From assembly GCF_002931075.1 (NCBI RefSeq), contig NZ_PSTQ01000006.1, forward strand, positions 1 to 64,000: 64,000 bases of DNA, read 5' to 3'. The stretch comes from Pseudoclavibacter sp. AY1F1. GTDB taxonomy: Bacteria; Actinomycetota; Actinomycetes; Actinomycetales; Microbacteriaceae. The position numbers and the translations under genes are program-made. Shown one piece after another: positions 1 to 10,200 of this stretch; within the stretch, counting starts at the first letter, position 1; each line of letters opens with the position of its first letter. The notes under the pieces are model-generated. The model did not search any database and was not told the DNA's origin. It saw nothing but the letters and a program-made list of their open reading frames with translations.

Positions 1-27
1 GCCCCTGCCCCCAGCCCCGAAGCGTGA

Positions 28-420
28 GGGAGATGCACGCTCCCTCGCCGGCGGGGATGCGCCTGGCTGACTTTTCTGAGACTGGCCGCTGCCGGTCTCG
101 CCTGGCCGCGGGCGCCGGCCCCGCCGCATGGCCCTGCGCATATCCATGGATGCCGGCGGCGCTCATCCACTGGCGAGCCGCCCCCCTGCAGATGTGTCAG
201 GGAGATGCACGCTCCTGCGCCGGCGGGGATGCGTCTGGCTAACTTTTCTGAGACTGGCCGCTGCCGGTCTCGCCTGGCCGCGGGCGCCGGCCCCGCCGCA
301 TGTCCCTGTGCAAATCCATGGATGCCGGCGGCATTCATCTACTGGCGAGCCGCCCCCCTGCAGATGTGTCATGGAGATGCATGCTCCCTCGCCGGCAGGG
401 ATGCGTCTGGCTGACTCTTC
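28..420. repeat. 172-bp tandem repeat, about 2.2 copies
   Basis: Two nearly identical units run from 28 to 199 and 200 to 371. A third, partial copy starts at 372 and fades near 420. Each unit starts with GGGAGATGCACGC (TGGAGATGCATGC in the third) and ends with CTGCAGATGTGTC. The units differ by scattered substitutions and no net length change. No convincing gene lies in 1-632. The short open frames follow the repeat and have no recognisable domain. The block lies directly upstream of the trigger factor gene and may begin left of the window. Confidence 0.85.
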
Positions 421-632
421 GGCGCAGCATCGCGCCGCGCACGTGCCCGTGCATCCACGCCCACAGGAATCCTGATTGCCGGTAGAGTGCTGTCGTTTGT
501 GGGTGCCGTAGGCTGTTCGCAGCCGCATCAGTGCGGCGATACGCCCATCTGGGTGGTGCGCGGCGTGCAGTCGCACCCCGCTCCACGCGCGAATCCGCGC
601 AGTCACCCCACGTATCTCAGGAGATGCCCCAC

Positions 633-2012
633 GTGAAGACCTCGGTCGAACAGATCAACCCGACCCGCGTCAAGCTGACGATCAACGTAGAACCGGCTGA
701 ACTCAAGCCATACGTCGACTCGGCTTACCGCACCATCGCAGAGCAGATCCAGGTGCCCGGCTTCCGCCGCGGCAAGGTTCCGACGCCGATCATCGACCAG
801 CGTGTCGGTCGCGCCGCCGTCCTCGACCAGGCGATCTCCGATGGCCTCGACGTGTTCTTCAACCAGGCCGTCGCAGAGTCCGACGTGCAGCCGCTCGGCC
901 GCCCGAAGGCAGACGTCATCGAGACGCCCAACGTCGCAGACTTCGCTGGCGACCTCGTCGTCGAGGTCGAGGTCGACTCGCGTCCCTCGATCGAGCTCCC
1001 CTCGTACGACGGCATCAAGGTCGAGGTCGAGGCTGCAGTCGTCGACGCGGCTGACGTCGACGAGGAGCTCGAAGAGCTCCGCAAGCGCTTCGGCACGCTC
1101 GTCACCGCAGACCGCCCGATCGAGGACGGCGACTTCGTGACGCTCGACCTCATCGCGACGGTCGACGGCGACAAGGTCGACGAAGCAGAGGGCATCTCGT
1201 ACGAGCTCGGCTCCGGCCAGCTCCTCGAGGGCACCGACGAGGCGCTCCTCACGCTCACCGCAGGCGAGGAGACGACCTTCCGCTCCACGCTGCTCGGGGG
1301 CGAGCACGAGGGCAAGGAAGCCGAGATCACCGTGACCGTGCAGTCGGTCAAGGACCGCGAGCTGCCCGAGATCGACGACGAGTTCGCGCAGATCGCGAGC
1401 GAGTTCGACACGATCGACGAGCTCCGCGCCGACCTCGAGACCCAGGCCAAGAGCAAGAAGACCTTCGCTCAAGTGGACGCCGCCCGCGAGAAGATCGTCG
1501 AACAGCTCCTCGAGCTCGTCGAGATCCCGCTGCCGGAGACGCTCATCAACGACGAGGTCACGCGCCACCTCGAGCAGGAGGGCCTCCAGCCCGACGACGA
1601 GCACGGTGTCGAGGTTCGCGCCAACGCCGAGAAGTCCTTCCGCCAGCAGGTGCTCCTCGACGAGGTCATCAAGGCTGAGGGCGTCGAGGTCGAGCAGGAC
1701 GAGCTCACGCAGTTCCTCATCCAGTCGGCAGCCCAGTACGGCATGGCTCCGCAGGAGTTCATCGGTGTGCTGCAGGAGAACAACCAGCTCCCAGGCATGA
1801 TCGGCGAGGTCGCACGCTCGAAGGCGATCCTCTTCGTCCTCGACAAGGCTGAGGTCGTTGACACCAACGGCGACGCCGTCGACATCTCCGAGTTCACGGT
1901 CGCCGTCCGGCGGGCCAAGGACAAGGCAGCGGCAGCGGAGGCCGAAACGGCCGACGCCGTCGAGACCGAAGAGGTCGCCGCCGACGAGGCCAAGGACGAC
2001 GAGGCCAAGTAG
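633..2012 (+). CDS. tig: Trigger factor, ribosome-associated chaperone and peptidyl-prolyl isomerase
   Basis: Trigger factor binds the ribosome next to the exit tunnel and shields nascent chains. The N-terminal domain opens with [16 protein letters not shown] and carries the ribosome-binding signature GFRRGK. A central FKBP-like domain ([14 protein letters not shown]) and a helical C-terminal domain follow, ending in an acidic, Ala-rich tail. The GTG at 633 is preferred as start: AGGAG at 619-623 lies 9 bases before it, and family members begin at this residue. The ATG at 624 would abut the ribosome binding site. The protein is about 459 residues, normal for the family. The gene precedes clpP1-clpP2-clpX, a widespread arrangement, and ends at a strong hairpin. 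Confidence 0.96.
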   Translation: MKTSVEQINPTRVKLTINVEPAELKPYVDSAYRTIAEQIQVPGFRRGKVPTPIIDQRVGRAAVLDQAISDGLDVFFNQAVAESDVQPLGRPKADVIETPNVADFAGDLVVEVEVDSRPSIELPSYDGIKVEVEAAVVDAADVDEELEELRKRFGTLVTADRPIEDGDFVTLDLIATVDGDKVDEAEGISYELGSGQLLEGTDEALLTLTAGEETTFRSTLLGGEHEGKEAEITVTVQSVKDRELPEIDDEFAQIASEFDTIDELRADLETQAKSKKTFAQVDAAREKIVEQLLELVEIPLPETLINDEVTRHLEQEGLQPDDEHGVEVRANAEKSFRQQVLLDEVIKAEGVEVEQDELTQFLIQSAAQYGMAPQEFIGVLQENNQLPGMIGEVARSKAILFVLDKAEVVDTNGDAVDISEFTVAVRRAKDKAAAAEAETADAVETEEVAADEAKDDEAK

Positions 2013-2030
2013 CCTTCACTCCACTTCGCG

Positions 2031-2061
2031 AAGCGCCGCCGGCATCATGCCGGCGGCGCTT
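2031..2061. terminator. Hairpin after tig
   Basis: Perfect 14-bp inverted repeat (2031-2044 with 2048-2061) around a 3-base loop TCA, GC-rich with AA/TT ends, 18 bases after the tig stop. It should end tig transcription and give clpP1 its own promoter between 2062 and 2171. Confidence 0.85.
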
Positions 2062-2171
2062 CGTGCATGCTCAGCGCTTTACCTGGCACCGTGTGCCGTG
2101 GGCGAACAGGCCAACGCTGGCCTCGTAGCTCTACTAGATTCGGTGACGACCGTTAGGGAAATGGAGCGACC

Positions 2172-2786
2172 GTGGCTGATATTCAACTGCCGAACAGCGT
2201 CTTCGACAGGCTTTTGAAAGACCGCATCATCTGGCTCGGGTCCGAGGTGCGCGACGAGAACGCGAACGAGATCTGCGCGAAGATCCTGCTGCTTGCTGCA
2301 GAGGATCCTGAGCGAGACATCTACCTCTACATCAACTCGCCTGGTGGATCGATCACCGCAGGTATGGCGATCTTCGACACGATGGAGTTCGTGCCGAACG
2401 ACATCGTCACCGTGGGTATCGGCATGGCGGCCTCAATGGGCCAGCTTCTGCTGACCGCGGGGGCACCAGGCAAGCGATACATCACGCCGAACGCACGCGT
2501 CCTGCTGCACCAGCCGCACGGCGGCTTCGGTGGAACCGCGAGCGACATCCAGACCCAGGCGCAGCTCATCCTCGATATGAAGGCACGCCTCGCGTCGATC
2601 ACGGCCCAGCGCACGGGCAAGAGCCTCGATCAGATCAACGAGGACGGCGACCGCGACCGCTGGTTCAACGCCGACGAGGCGCTGGCATACGGCTTCGTCG
2701 ACCACATCCGTTCGTCGGCGACCGAGGTCACGGGCGGCGGCGGCACCAAGCGCGACGCCGAGACCACGTCCGAGTCGGCAGAGTAA
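2172..2786 (+). CDS. clpP1: ATP-dependent Clp protease proteolytic subunit ClpP1
   Basis: Serine protease subunit of the Clp machine, degrading proteins unfolded by ClpX or ClpC in the cytoplasm. Catalytic Ser is in GMAASMGQ (about residue 88), His in VLLHQPHGG (about 113), and the acidic residue lies in the [11 protein letters not shown] segment. The conserved YINSPGGS strand is present. The length of 204 residues is typical. It starts with GTG at 2172 behind GGAG at 2163-2166. clpP2 follows after 14 bases, and actinobacterial ClpP1 and ClpP2 form a mixed tetradecamer, so the two are almost surely co-transcribed and act together. Confidence 0.96.
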   Translation: MADIQLPNSVFDRLLKDRIIWLGSEVRDENANEICAKILLLAAEDPERDIYLYINSPGGSITAGMAIFDTMEFVPNDIVTVGIGMAASMGQLLLTAGAPGKRYITPNARVLLHQPHGGFGGTASDIQTQAQLILDMKARLASITAQRTGKSLDQINEDGDRDRWFNADEALAYGFVDHIRSSATEVTGGGGTKRDAETTSESAE

Positions 2787-2800
2787 GGAAGCCAGAGCAT

Positions 2801-3472
2801 ATGAACACCCCATTTCTGACCGGCGGCGCAGCAACAGGCGTCCAGAGCCCCTCGTCGCGGTACATCCTGCCGACGTTCGAGGAGCGCACGGCCTACGGCT
2901 ACAAGCGTCAGGACCCGTACGCGAAGCTCTTCGAGGACCGCATCATCTTCCTCGGCGTGCAGGTGGACGACGCTTCGGCTGACGACATCATGGCCCAGCT
3001 CCTCGTGCTCGAAAGCCAGGACCCTGACCGCGACATCACGCTGTACATCAACTCGCCGGGTGGCTCGTTCACGGCCATGACGGCGATCTACGACACGATG
3101 CAGTACATCCGTCCGGAGGTCTCCACCGTGTGCCTCGGACAGGCAGCTTCCGCCGCCGCAGTGCTGCTCGCCGCCGGACAGCCGGGTAAGCGCCTGGCTC
3201 TGCCGAACGCTCGTGTCCTCATCCACCAGCCCTCGACCGGCGGTGCCGGCCAGGGGCAGGCATCTGACATCGAGATCCAAGCGCAGGAAGTGCTCCGGAT
3301 GCGCACGTGGCTCGAGGAGGCGCTCTCGCGTCACTCCGGCACGTCGCTCGACAAGGTCAACCGCGACATCGAGCGCGACAAGATCCTGTCGGCGAACGAG
3401 GCGCTCGAGTACGGCCTCATCGACCAGGTGCTCACGAGCCGCAAGGGCGCTGAGCCGGTCATCATCGACTAG
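2801..3472 (+). CDS. clpP2: ATP-dependent Clp protease proteolytic subunit ClpP2
   Basis: Second Clp protease subunit, partner of ClpP1. Catalytic Ser lies in [14 protein letters not shown] and His in [24 protein letters not shown] is conserved. At 223 residues it has the longer N-terminus expected of actinobacterial ClpP2, which is processed on maturation in known cases. ATG at 2801 follows GGAAG at 2787-2791. A hairpin lies between it and clpX. Confidence 0.96.
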   Translation: MNTPFLTGGAATGVQSPSSRYILPTFEERTAYGYKRQDPYAKLFEDRIIFLGVQVDDASADDIMAQLLVLESQDPDRDITLYINSPGGSFTAMTAIYDTMQYIRPEVSTVCLGQAASAAAVLLAAGQPGKRLALPNARVLIHQPSTGGAGQGQASDIEIQAQEVLRMRTWLEEALSRHSGTSLDKVNRDIERDKILSANEALEYGLIDQVLTSRKGAEPVIID

Positions 3473-3506
3473 TTCGATTCGACCGAACTGCGAAACGCAA
3501 CACCGA

Positions 3507-3545
3507 GATGGCCGCGACGGGGGAGTCACCCCTGGCGCGGCCATC
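3507..3545. terminator. Hairpin between clpP2 and clpX
   Basis: A 10-bp perfect outer stem (3507-3516 with 3536-3545) encloses a G-rich/C-rich segment that can pair further. It has no long T-run. It could end or attenuate clpP2 transcription before clpX, whose ribosome binding site (GGAGG, 3588-3592) lies about 45 bases on. Confidence 0.6.
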
Positions 3546-3598
3546 CGGGCAATGTCGGTGGTTCGGGTTAGTCTTGGCAGACCGCGAAGGAGGTCCTC

Positions 3599-4876
<1,278 letters not shown>

Positions 4877-4919
4877 CTCGCCGAGTTCGACCAGAGCTCG
4901 ACATTGTCGAACGAGTCAG

Positions 4920-4949
4920 GAAGCCCCGCGTGTGCTCACGCGGGGCTTC
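4920..4949. terminator. Rho-independent terminator after clpX
   Basis: 13-bp perfect stem (4920-4932 with 4937-4949), GC-rich centre with GAA/TTC ends, 4-base loop TGCT. It lies 43 bases after the clpX stop. Confidence 0.85.
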
Positions 4950-5055
4950 TGCAGTTCGGCGGCCGCGCACTGGGGGCTGGGCAGCAGAGCCGAGGGGAAC
5001 TGATGCGCCGCACGGCGTTGAGAGCGCGTGCCTCGCGCATCCAGCCAGGGAGGCG

Positions 5056-5901
5056 ATGCGCGTGAAGGTCATCGAGCTGCGTATCGACGAGGCGCTCGTC
5101 CTGAGTGCCGACTCCGAGGAGTTGAGCGGACGTGAGCGACGGCTGGCGCTCGAAGTGCTCTCCGCCGGTGACCGCGAACGACTCCGTGCGATGAGCGACG
5201 CCCGGGCGGACTCCTTCCTCGCGGGCCGCCTGCTCGTTCACGCTGGACTCGCGAGTCTCGCTCCGCGTGTCGGCCTCCCCCCTTCAGGTCTCGGGATGGC
5301 TTCCGCGTTTCGGGATGGGTTGCACCCCATCCCGAAGGGCGAAACCCATCCCGACAGTGGGGAGTGCGAGCGCGGGCGGGCGTGGGCTCAAGAGCGCGAG
5401 AGGCAGATGCGGTCGCACGACTGCGACCTCGGGCTTGAGCTCCCTTCGGTTGCGGCGCTCGAGGTGGTGTGCGCGCACTGCGGCTCGAGCACGCACGGAA
5501 AGCCGAGCATCCCGGGCCGACCGGTGATCGTCAGTATCGCTTACGCGGGAACCGCGGTCTTCGTCGCACTGGCCAGCGCGGTCGACGAGGTCAGTGCGCT
5601 CGGCATCGATGCCGAGGAGCTGCGCCAGGAGGCGGCCCCAGGCTCCGTGCGGGCCAGCCACTCGCTCAAAAGCCCGCTGCCGCCTGCTTCGCTGGGCGCT
5701 GACGATTCGGCCCTGGACCTCGAGCGATGGACCGCCATCGAGGCGGTCCTCAAGGCCGACGGGCGGGGGCTGCGCGTGGACCCGGGCCAGGTGCGCTTCG
5801 AAGGTGAGGAGTTGGCACGCATCGCGGGTGAGGACGCCAGCTACCGCATCCACCGCGCCGTCGTCGACCAGCGCTACCTCGTAGCCGTGGCCACGAGGTA
5901 G
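5056..5901 (+). CDS. 4'-phosphopantetheinyl transferase superfamily protein
   Basis: Predicted to transfer the phosphopantetheine arm of CoA onto carrier domains. Family features: the N-terminal stretch SAGDRERLRAMSDARADSFLAGR, the CAHCGSSTHGKP segment, VSIAYAGTAVFVALA in place of the usual SISH-type strand (His replaced by Tyr), the metal-binding GIDAEEL, and the helix WTAIEAVLKADGRGL (usual form W-x-KEAxxKxxGxGL; Glu and Lys kept). ATG 5056 is chosen because AGGGAGG (5047-5053) precedes it; 281 residues. A linker of about 45 residues before the Cys segment is encoded by small inverted repeats (separate entry). It faces the M1 peptidase and the carrier-domain synthetase at 7276-11214, its most likely client. 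Confidence 0.82.
   Translation: MRVKVIELRIDEALVLSADSEELSGRERRLALEVLSAGDRERLRAMSDARADSFLAGRLLVHAGLASLAPRVGLPPSGLGMASAFRDGLHPIPKGETHPDSGECERGRAWAQERERQMRSHDCDLGLELPSVAALEVVCAHCGSSTHGKPSIPGRPVIVSIAYAGTAVFVALASAVDEVSALGIDAEELRQEAAPGSVRASHSLKSPLPPASLGADDSALDLERWTAIEAVLKADGRGLRVDPGQVRFEGEELARIAGEDASYRIHRAVVDQRYLVAVATR
5289..5354. repeat. Inverted repeats inside the transferase gene
   Basis: The motif TCGGGATGG(G) occurs twice on the plus strand (5291-5299, 5310-5319) and twice inverted (CCCATCCCGA at 5326-5335 and 5345-5354). The centre, 5309-5319 with 5326-5336, is an 11-bp hairpin with a 6-base loop. The repeats are translated in frame as a linker not seen in ordinary members of the family, which suggests a small palindromic insertion. 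Confidence 0.75.
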
Positions 5902-5918
5902 CGCTGGTCGACGACGGC
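5857..5918. terminator. 26-bp perfect inverted repeat over a stop codon; likely bidirectional terminator
   Basis: Arms 5857-5882 and 5893-5918 are exactly complementary over 26 bp, with a 10-base loop. The left arm encodes the last residues of the phosphopantetheinyl transferase (VVDQRYLV) and its TAG stop (5899-5901) lies in the right arm. The facing M1 peptidase gene ends at 5921, just outside. The position between convergent genes suggests a shared terminator, although there is no T-run. Confidence 0.7.
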
Positions 5919-5920
5919 CG

Positions 5921-7279
5921 TCAGCGAAGCAGGCGCCTGACCTTCGCCCTCACAGCCGACGGGAGATCCGGCAATGCGAGTTGGTACAGCCACGCATCGA
6001 AGAGCTCCTGGAGGGGCGCATCTGGGACAAGAGCGGCGGCATGCTCGAGGAATTCGGCGGTCGACGCCACGGAGGACCGCTTCTTCTGCGTCCAGCTCGT
6101 GAGGATCTCGAAGAAGGCCGAGTCGCCGATCGTGAGGCGGAGCGCGTGCAGGGTGAGCGCACCGCGCTTGTAGACGCGGTCGTCGAACATGTCGGCGGCG
6201 CCGGGGTCTCCGAGCAGCAGGTCCTGCGGCAGCCTGGAGAGCGAGCGCCAATAGTATCTGGCGAGCTCGTCGGCGCTCTCGGCGCCGCTCGCCTCCGACC
6301 AGATCCATTCGGCGTAGCAGGCGAAGCCCTCGTTGAGCCAGATGTGCTGCCAGCCGGCCACGCCGACGCTGTTGCCAAACCACTGGTGCGCGAGCTCGTG
6401 CGCGACAAGCCGCTCCTGGCCGCGCGCGCCGTCGATCTGGTTCGCGCCGAAGATGGCCATGCCTTGGGCTTCGAGCGGGATCTCGAGGTCGTCGGCGGTC
6501 ACGATGACGGCGTAAGTGTCGAAGGGGTACGGGCCGAAGGTCAGCTCGAAGGTGCCCATCATCTTGGCCAGGTCGGCGAGATCGGTGCCGACGCGGCGGG
6601 CGAGCGAGGGCGGGTAGTGCAGGTGGCCGCTGACTCCGGCGAGCTGCACATCCTCTCGCTGGTAGCGGCCGATCTGCAGGGTCACGAGATAGGTGGCGGT
6701 GGGCGCCGCTTCCTCGTAGACCCACGTCGTCAGTCCTCCCGAGGCGCGCTTCGAGGAGAGCGTGCCGGTCGCGACGACGTCGTAGTTGCTATCGACCGAG
6801 ACCTGGATGCGGTAGCTCGCCTTGTCGGCCGGGTGGTCGTTACACGGGAACCAGGTCGGCGCGCCGGTGGGCTGTGAGGCGACGATGATGCCGTCTTCGA
6901 GTTCTTCCCAGCCGATGGCACCCCAGCGGGAGCGCCGGGGCCGTGGCGCACCCTCGTAGACGACTTCGAGGGTGATGGCGTCGCCTGCCTCGACTCGTCT
7001 CGAGAGGGTGACTTTGAGCTTGCGGTCGCTCTGCTTGAAGCGCGCCTGCTTGTCTCCCCGCACGTTGACTTTGCTCGCACGGAGGCCGACGAGGTCGAGC
7101 GAGAACGCGTTGAGTGGTACGGCGGTGCGGATGCTGAGGGTCGCGGTGCCTGAAAGGCGATTGTTCTGCATCCGGTATTTGAGAGCGAGGTCGTAGCGCT
7201 CGACTCTGATGCTGACGTCGCCGCTCTGCGGCGTGTACGGGTTGCCTGGCAGTGGCTCTGGCGCCGCCGCGCGGATCAT
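5921..7279 (-). CDS. M1 family zinc aminopeptidase
   Basis: Predicted zinc metallopeptidase cleaving N-terminal residues. The zinc motif HELAHQW followed by 18 residues and NEGF gives the HEXXH-x18-E signature. The substrate-binding GxMEN strand appears as EAQGMAIFG, so the family's usual Glu-Asn are changed. The N-terminal beta domain is recognisable (TGAPTWFPCNDHPADKASY). At about 452 residues it lacks the long C-terminal domain of aminopeptidase N. The ATG at 7279 overlaps the upstream synthetase stop by four bases (ATGA), so the two are translationally coupled. A role in trimming or degrading the peptide product, or in self-protection, is inferred from context only. Confidence 0.88.
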   Translation of the reverse strand: MIRAAAPEPLPGNPYTPQSGDVSIRVERYDLALKYRMQNNRLSGTATLSIRTAVPLNAFSLDLVGLRASKVNVRGDKQARFKQSDRKLKVTLSRRVEAGDAITLEVVYEGAPRPRRSRWGAIGWEELEDGIIVASQPTGAPTWFPCNDHPADKASYRIQVSVDSNYDVVATGTLSSKRASGGLTTWVYEEAAPTATYLVTLQIGRYQREDVQLAGVSGHLHYPPSLARRVGTDLADLAKMMGTFELTFGPYPFDTYAVIVTADDLEIPLEAQGMAIFGANQIDGARGQERLVAHELAHQWFGNSVGVAGWQHIWLNEGFACYAEWIWSEASGAESADELARYYWRSLSRLPQDLLLGDPGAADMFDDRVYKRGALTLHALRLTIGDSAFFEILTSWTQKKRSSVASTAEFLEHAAALVPDAPLQELFDAWLYQLALPDLPSAVRAKVRRLLR

Positions 7280-10200
7280 GAAACCTTCGACTGGTAGGCG
7301 CGCAGCTTGACGGCACGCCATGGGCCGATGGGGTTGCCGCTCCAGCGGCTGCCGACGGGAACCGACTCGCCGCGCATGACGAGGGACGCGGGCCCCACGG
7401 TGGCGTGAGCGCCGATCGTGGCGGCGGGGAGGATCACGCTGTGCGGTCCGAGCGTTGCGCCTGCTTCGAGGGTGACGGTGTCCATGCTCATTATTCGATC
7501 ATGGAATAGGTGAGTCTGGACAACGCAGCCCCGGTTGACGGTGGCCCCGTCGCCGAGAGTGACCAGATCGGCCTCCGGCAGCCAGTACGAATCGCACCAC
7601 ACGCCCTTGCCGATCTTCGCGCCGAGTGAGCGAAGCCACATCGCGAGCGCGGGCGTTCCCGCGGCGCCTCGCGCGAACCAGGGGGCAGCGACCATCTCGA
7701 CGAACGTGTCGGCGACCTCGGTGCGCCACACGAAGCTCGACCACAGCGGCTGCTCGGAGACGCGGATGCGCCCCACGATGACCCACTTGGCGAGGGTGGA
7801 GACGACGGCGGATGCCGCTGCCGCGGCGAGCAGCACGAACCCGGAGAGCACGATGCTCCAGGCGACGCCGACGGCTGTCTCGATGGCCGCGAGGCCGAAG
7901 AGGACCCCGAGGCCGAGTCCGCAGGTCACGATGACGGGGACGATGCGGCAGAGCTCCCACAGTGCTCGGGCGACGCGGAGCGCCTGCGGTGGGTTGTAGG
8001 TTCGTGAGTCGTCGCCGTCGACAGTGACCCGGCGGAGGCGGACGGGTGGGGAACCGAGCCATGAGGAGCCGGGCTTCGCTTTCGCTGGGGCCGCCGAGAG
8101 GACCGCGACGAGGCCGTCGCGGGGGACCGAGTGGCCGGCGGCGGCCATGCCTGAGTTGCCGAGAAATGCTCGCGCTCCGATGCGTGCGCGCTCGATGCGC
8201 ATCCACCCGTTGTGGAGCTCGTAGGACGCGACCATCGTGTCGTCGGCGAGGAAGGCGCCATCGTCGATCTGCGTCATCGAGGGCAGGAGCAGCACGGTCG
8301 AGGCTTCGACGTCGCGGCCGACCTTGGCGCCCAGCATGCGCAGCCAGATGGGCGTGAAGAGGCTCGCGTAGAACGGGAAGAGCATGCTGCGGGCTGCGTC
8401 GAGGAGGCGCTCGATGCACCAGGCCTGCCAGGCGACGCGCGAGCGGACGGGATGCGTGCCCTCGGTGAGGCCGATCGAGAGGAGCCGGACGAGCACGACG
8501 ACGAGGCCCGCGAACGTCACTCCGGCGACGAGAACCGCGGGGGTCAGCCAGGCGAACGCGGCGAGTGCCGCGTCCCCGAGGGAGTCGGCCCCGCGCATCC
8601 CGGCCGCCAGGACGACCCCGCCCACGGCGAAGGAGAGGAGCGGGAGGAGTGCGAGCGCAACCGAGGCGACGGCGTAGATGACCGCCCAGCCGAAGGGCTC
8701 CGGCGGCCGCTCGGCCGGCCAGTCGCTTGCCCGCACCTTGCCGACGCGCACGGCGGGCGAGCCCGCCCAGCTCTTGCCGGACCGGACCCTGCCGAACACG
8801 GCGGAGCCTGGGGCGATCTCTGCGCCCTGCCCGATCTTCGTGCCTGGCGCGAGCGTGCTGCGCGCGCCGACTGTGGCGCCGGCGCCGATGCGGATCCCGC
8901 CGATGCGCACGAGGGCGCCGTCGATCCAGTACCCCGTGAGGTCGACTTCCGGCTCGATGGCGGCGCCGTCGCCGAGCTGGAGCATGCCGGTCACGGGAGG
9001 GAGGGAGTGCAGGTCGACGTTGTTGCCGACCTTCGCGCCGAGTGCGCGGGCGTAGTAGACGACCCAGGGCGCTCCCGCGAGACCGACGGCATCGATCTGG
9101 GTGGCCACCTGCTCGGCGAGCCACAGCCGCATGTGCGTGGATCCGCCCCGCCGGTAGTCACCCGGCTTCACGCGGAAGAGCAGGATGCGTGCGGCGGCGA
9201 CCGAGATCGCCATCTTCCCGAACGGCGTCACGAAGACGACGAGCATGACGATGATGAGCCAGAGCGGAGCATCCGGGAGCACGTCGAAGCCGGGGAGGAG
9301 CTGCAGCAGGGCGCTTGCCGTGAGCAGGTACGTGACCCAGCGTGCGCCGGCCAGGATGTGCAGGGGGAGTCCCGCGACAAGCTGCAGGATGCGGGCTGAC
9401 AGCGGTGTGGGGCCTGGCGTGCTGAAAGAGGTCGGCAGTTCGTCCTCGTCGTCGAGTGCTTCCGTGATCGACTCGGTCATCGCGCCGAGGCGCGGGTGGT
9501 CGTAGACGTCGGCGACGGTGAACTCGGGCACTCGCGATCGCACTCGCGTGACGAGCTGGGCGGCTGAGAGCGAGCCGCCACCGAGGTCGAAGAAGTCGGC
9601 GTCCTCGCTGCCGATGGGCAGGCCCAGGACTGCCTGCCACTGCTCGGCGAGCCAGGCGACGTGGCCGTCGAGGTCTCCGGAGATCTCGTCTGCTCCCGGC
9701 AGCGGCCAGGGGAGGGCGTTCTTGTCGACCTTGCCTGAGGTGCGGGTCGGCAGGGATTCAACTTCGGCGAGGAGCGGCACAAGCGCCTTCGGCAGCTGCT
9801 CGCCGAGCTCGGCGCGGGCGAGCTGGCGCTCGTAGCCTGGGCCCGTCACGATGTAGCCGACGAGGATGGAGACGCCAGCCGAGGTCTTGCGGACGGCGAC
9901 GGCCGAGCCGGTCACTCCGGTCACGGCCTGCAGCGCGGCCTCGACCTCGCCGAGCTCGATGCGTCGGCCGCCGATCTTGACCTGGTCGTCGGCGCGTCCG
10001 AGGAACACGAGTCCCTCGGCCTCGAACTTGACGAGGTCGCCAGAGCGGTAGGCGCGTTCCCAACCGAGGCTCTCCATCGGGGCGTACTTCTCGGCATCTT
10101 TGGCGGGGTCGAGGTAGCGGGCGAGGCCCACGCCGCCGATGATGAGCTCGCCGGATTCGCCTTCTGTGACGCGCTTGCCTTCAGCGTCGACGACCGCGAG

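Noticed and set aside
163-606. Open frames over the tandem repeat, both strands
   Set aside because: Composition follows the repeat; no ribosome binding site, no domain, and frames overlap each other.
603-1604. Long open frame antisense to trigger factor
   Set aside because: It mirrors the codon structure of tig (many Leu, Asp and Val), a common shadow in GC-rich genes.
8212-9399. 395-codon open frame antisense to the synthetase
   Set aside because: Low-complexity His/Asp/Arg-rich content; it is a shadow of the adenylation and repeat regions.
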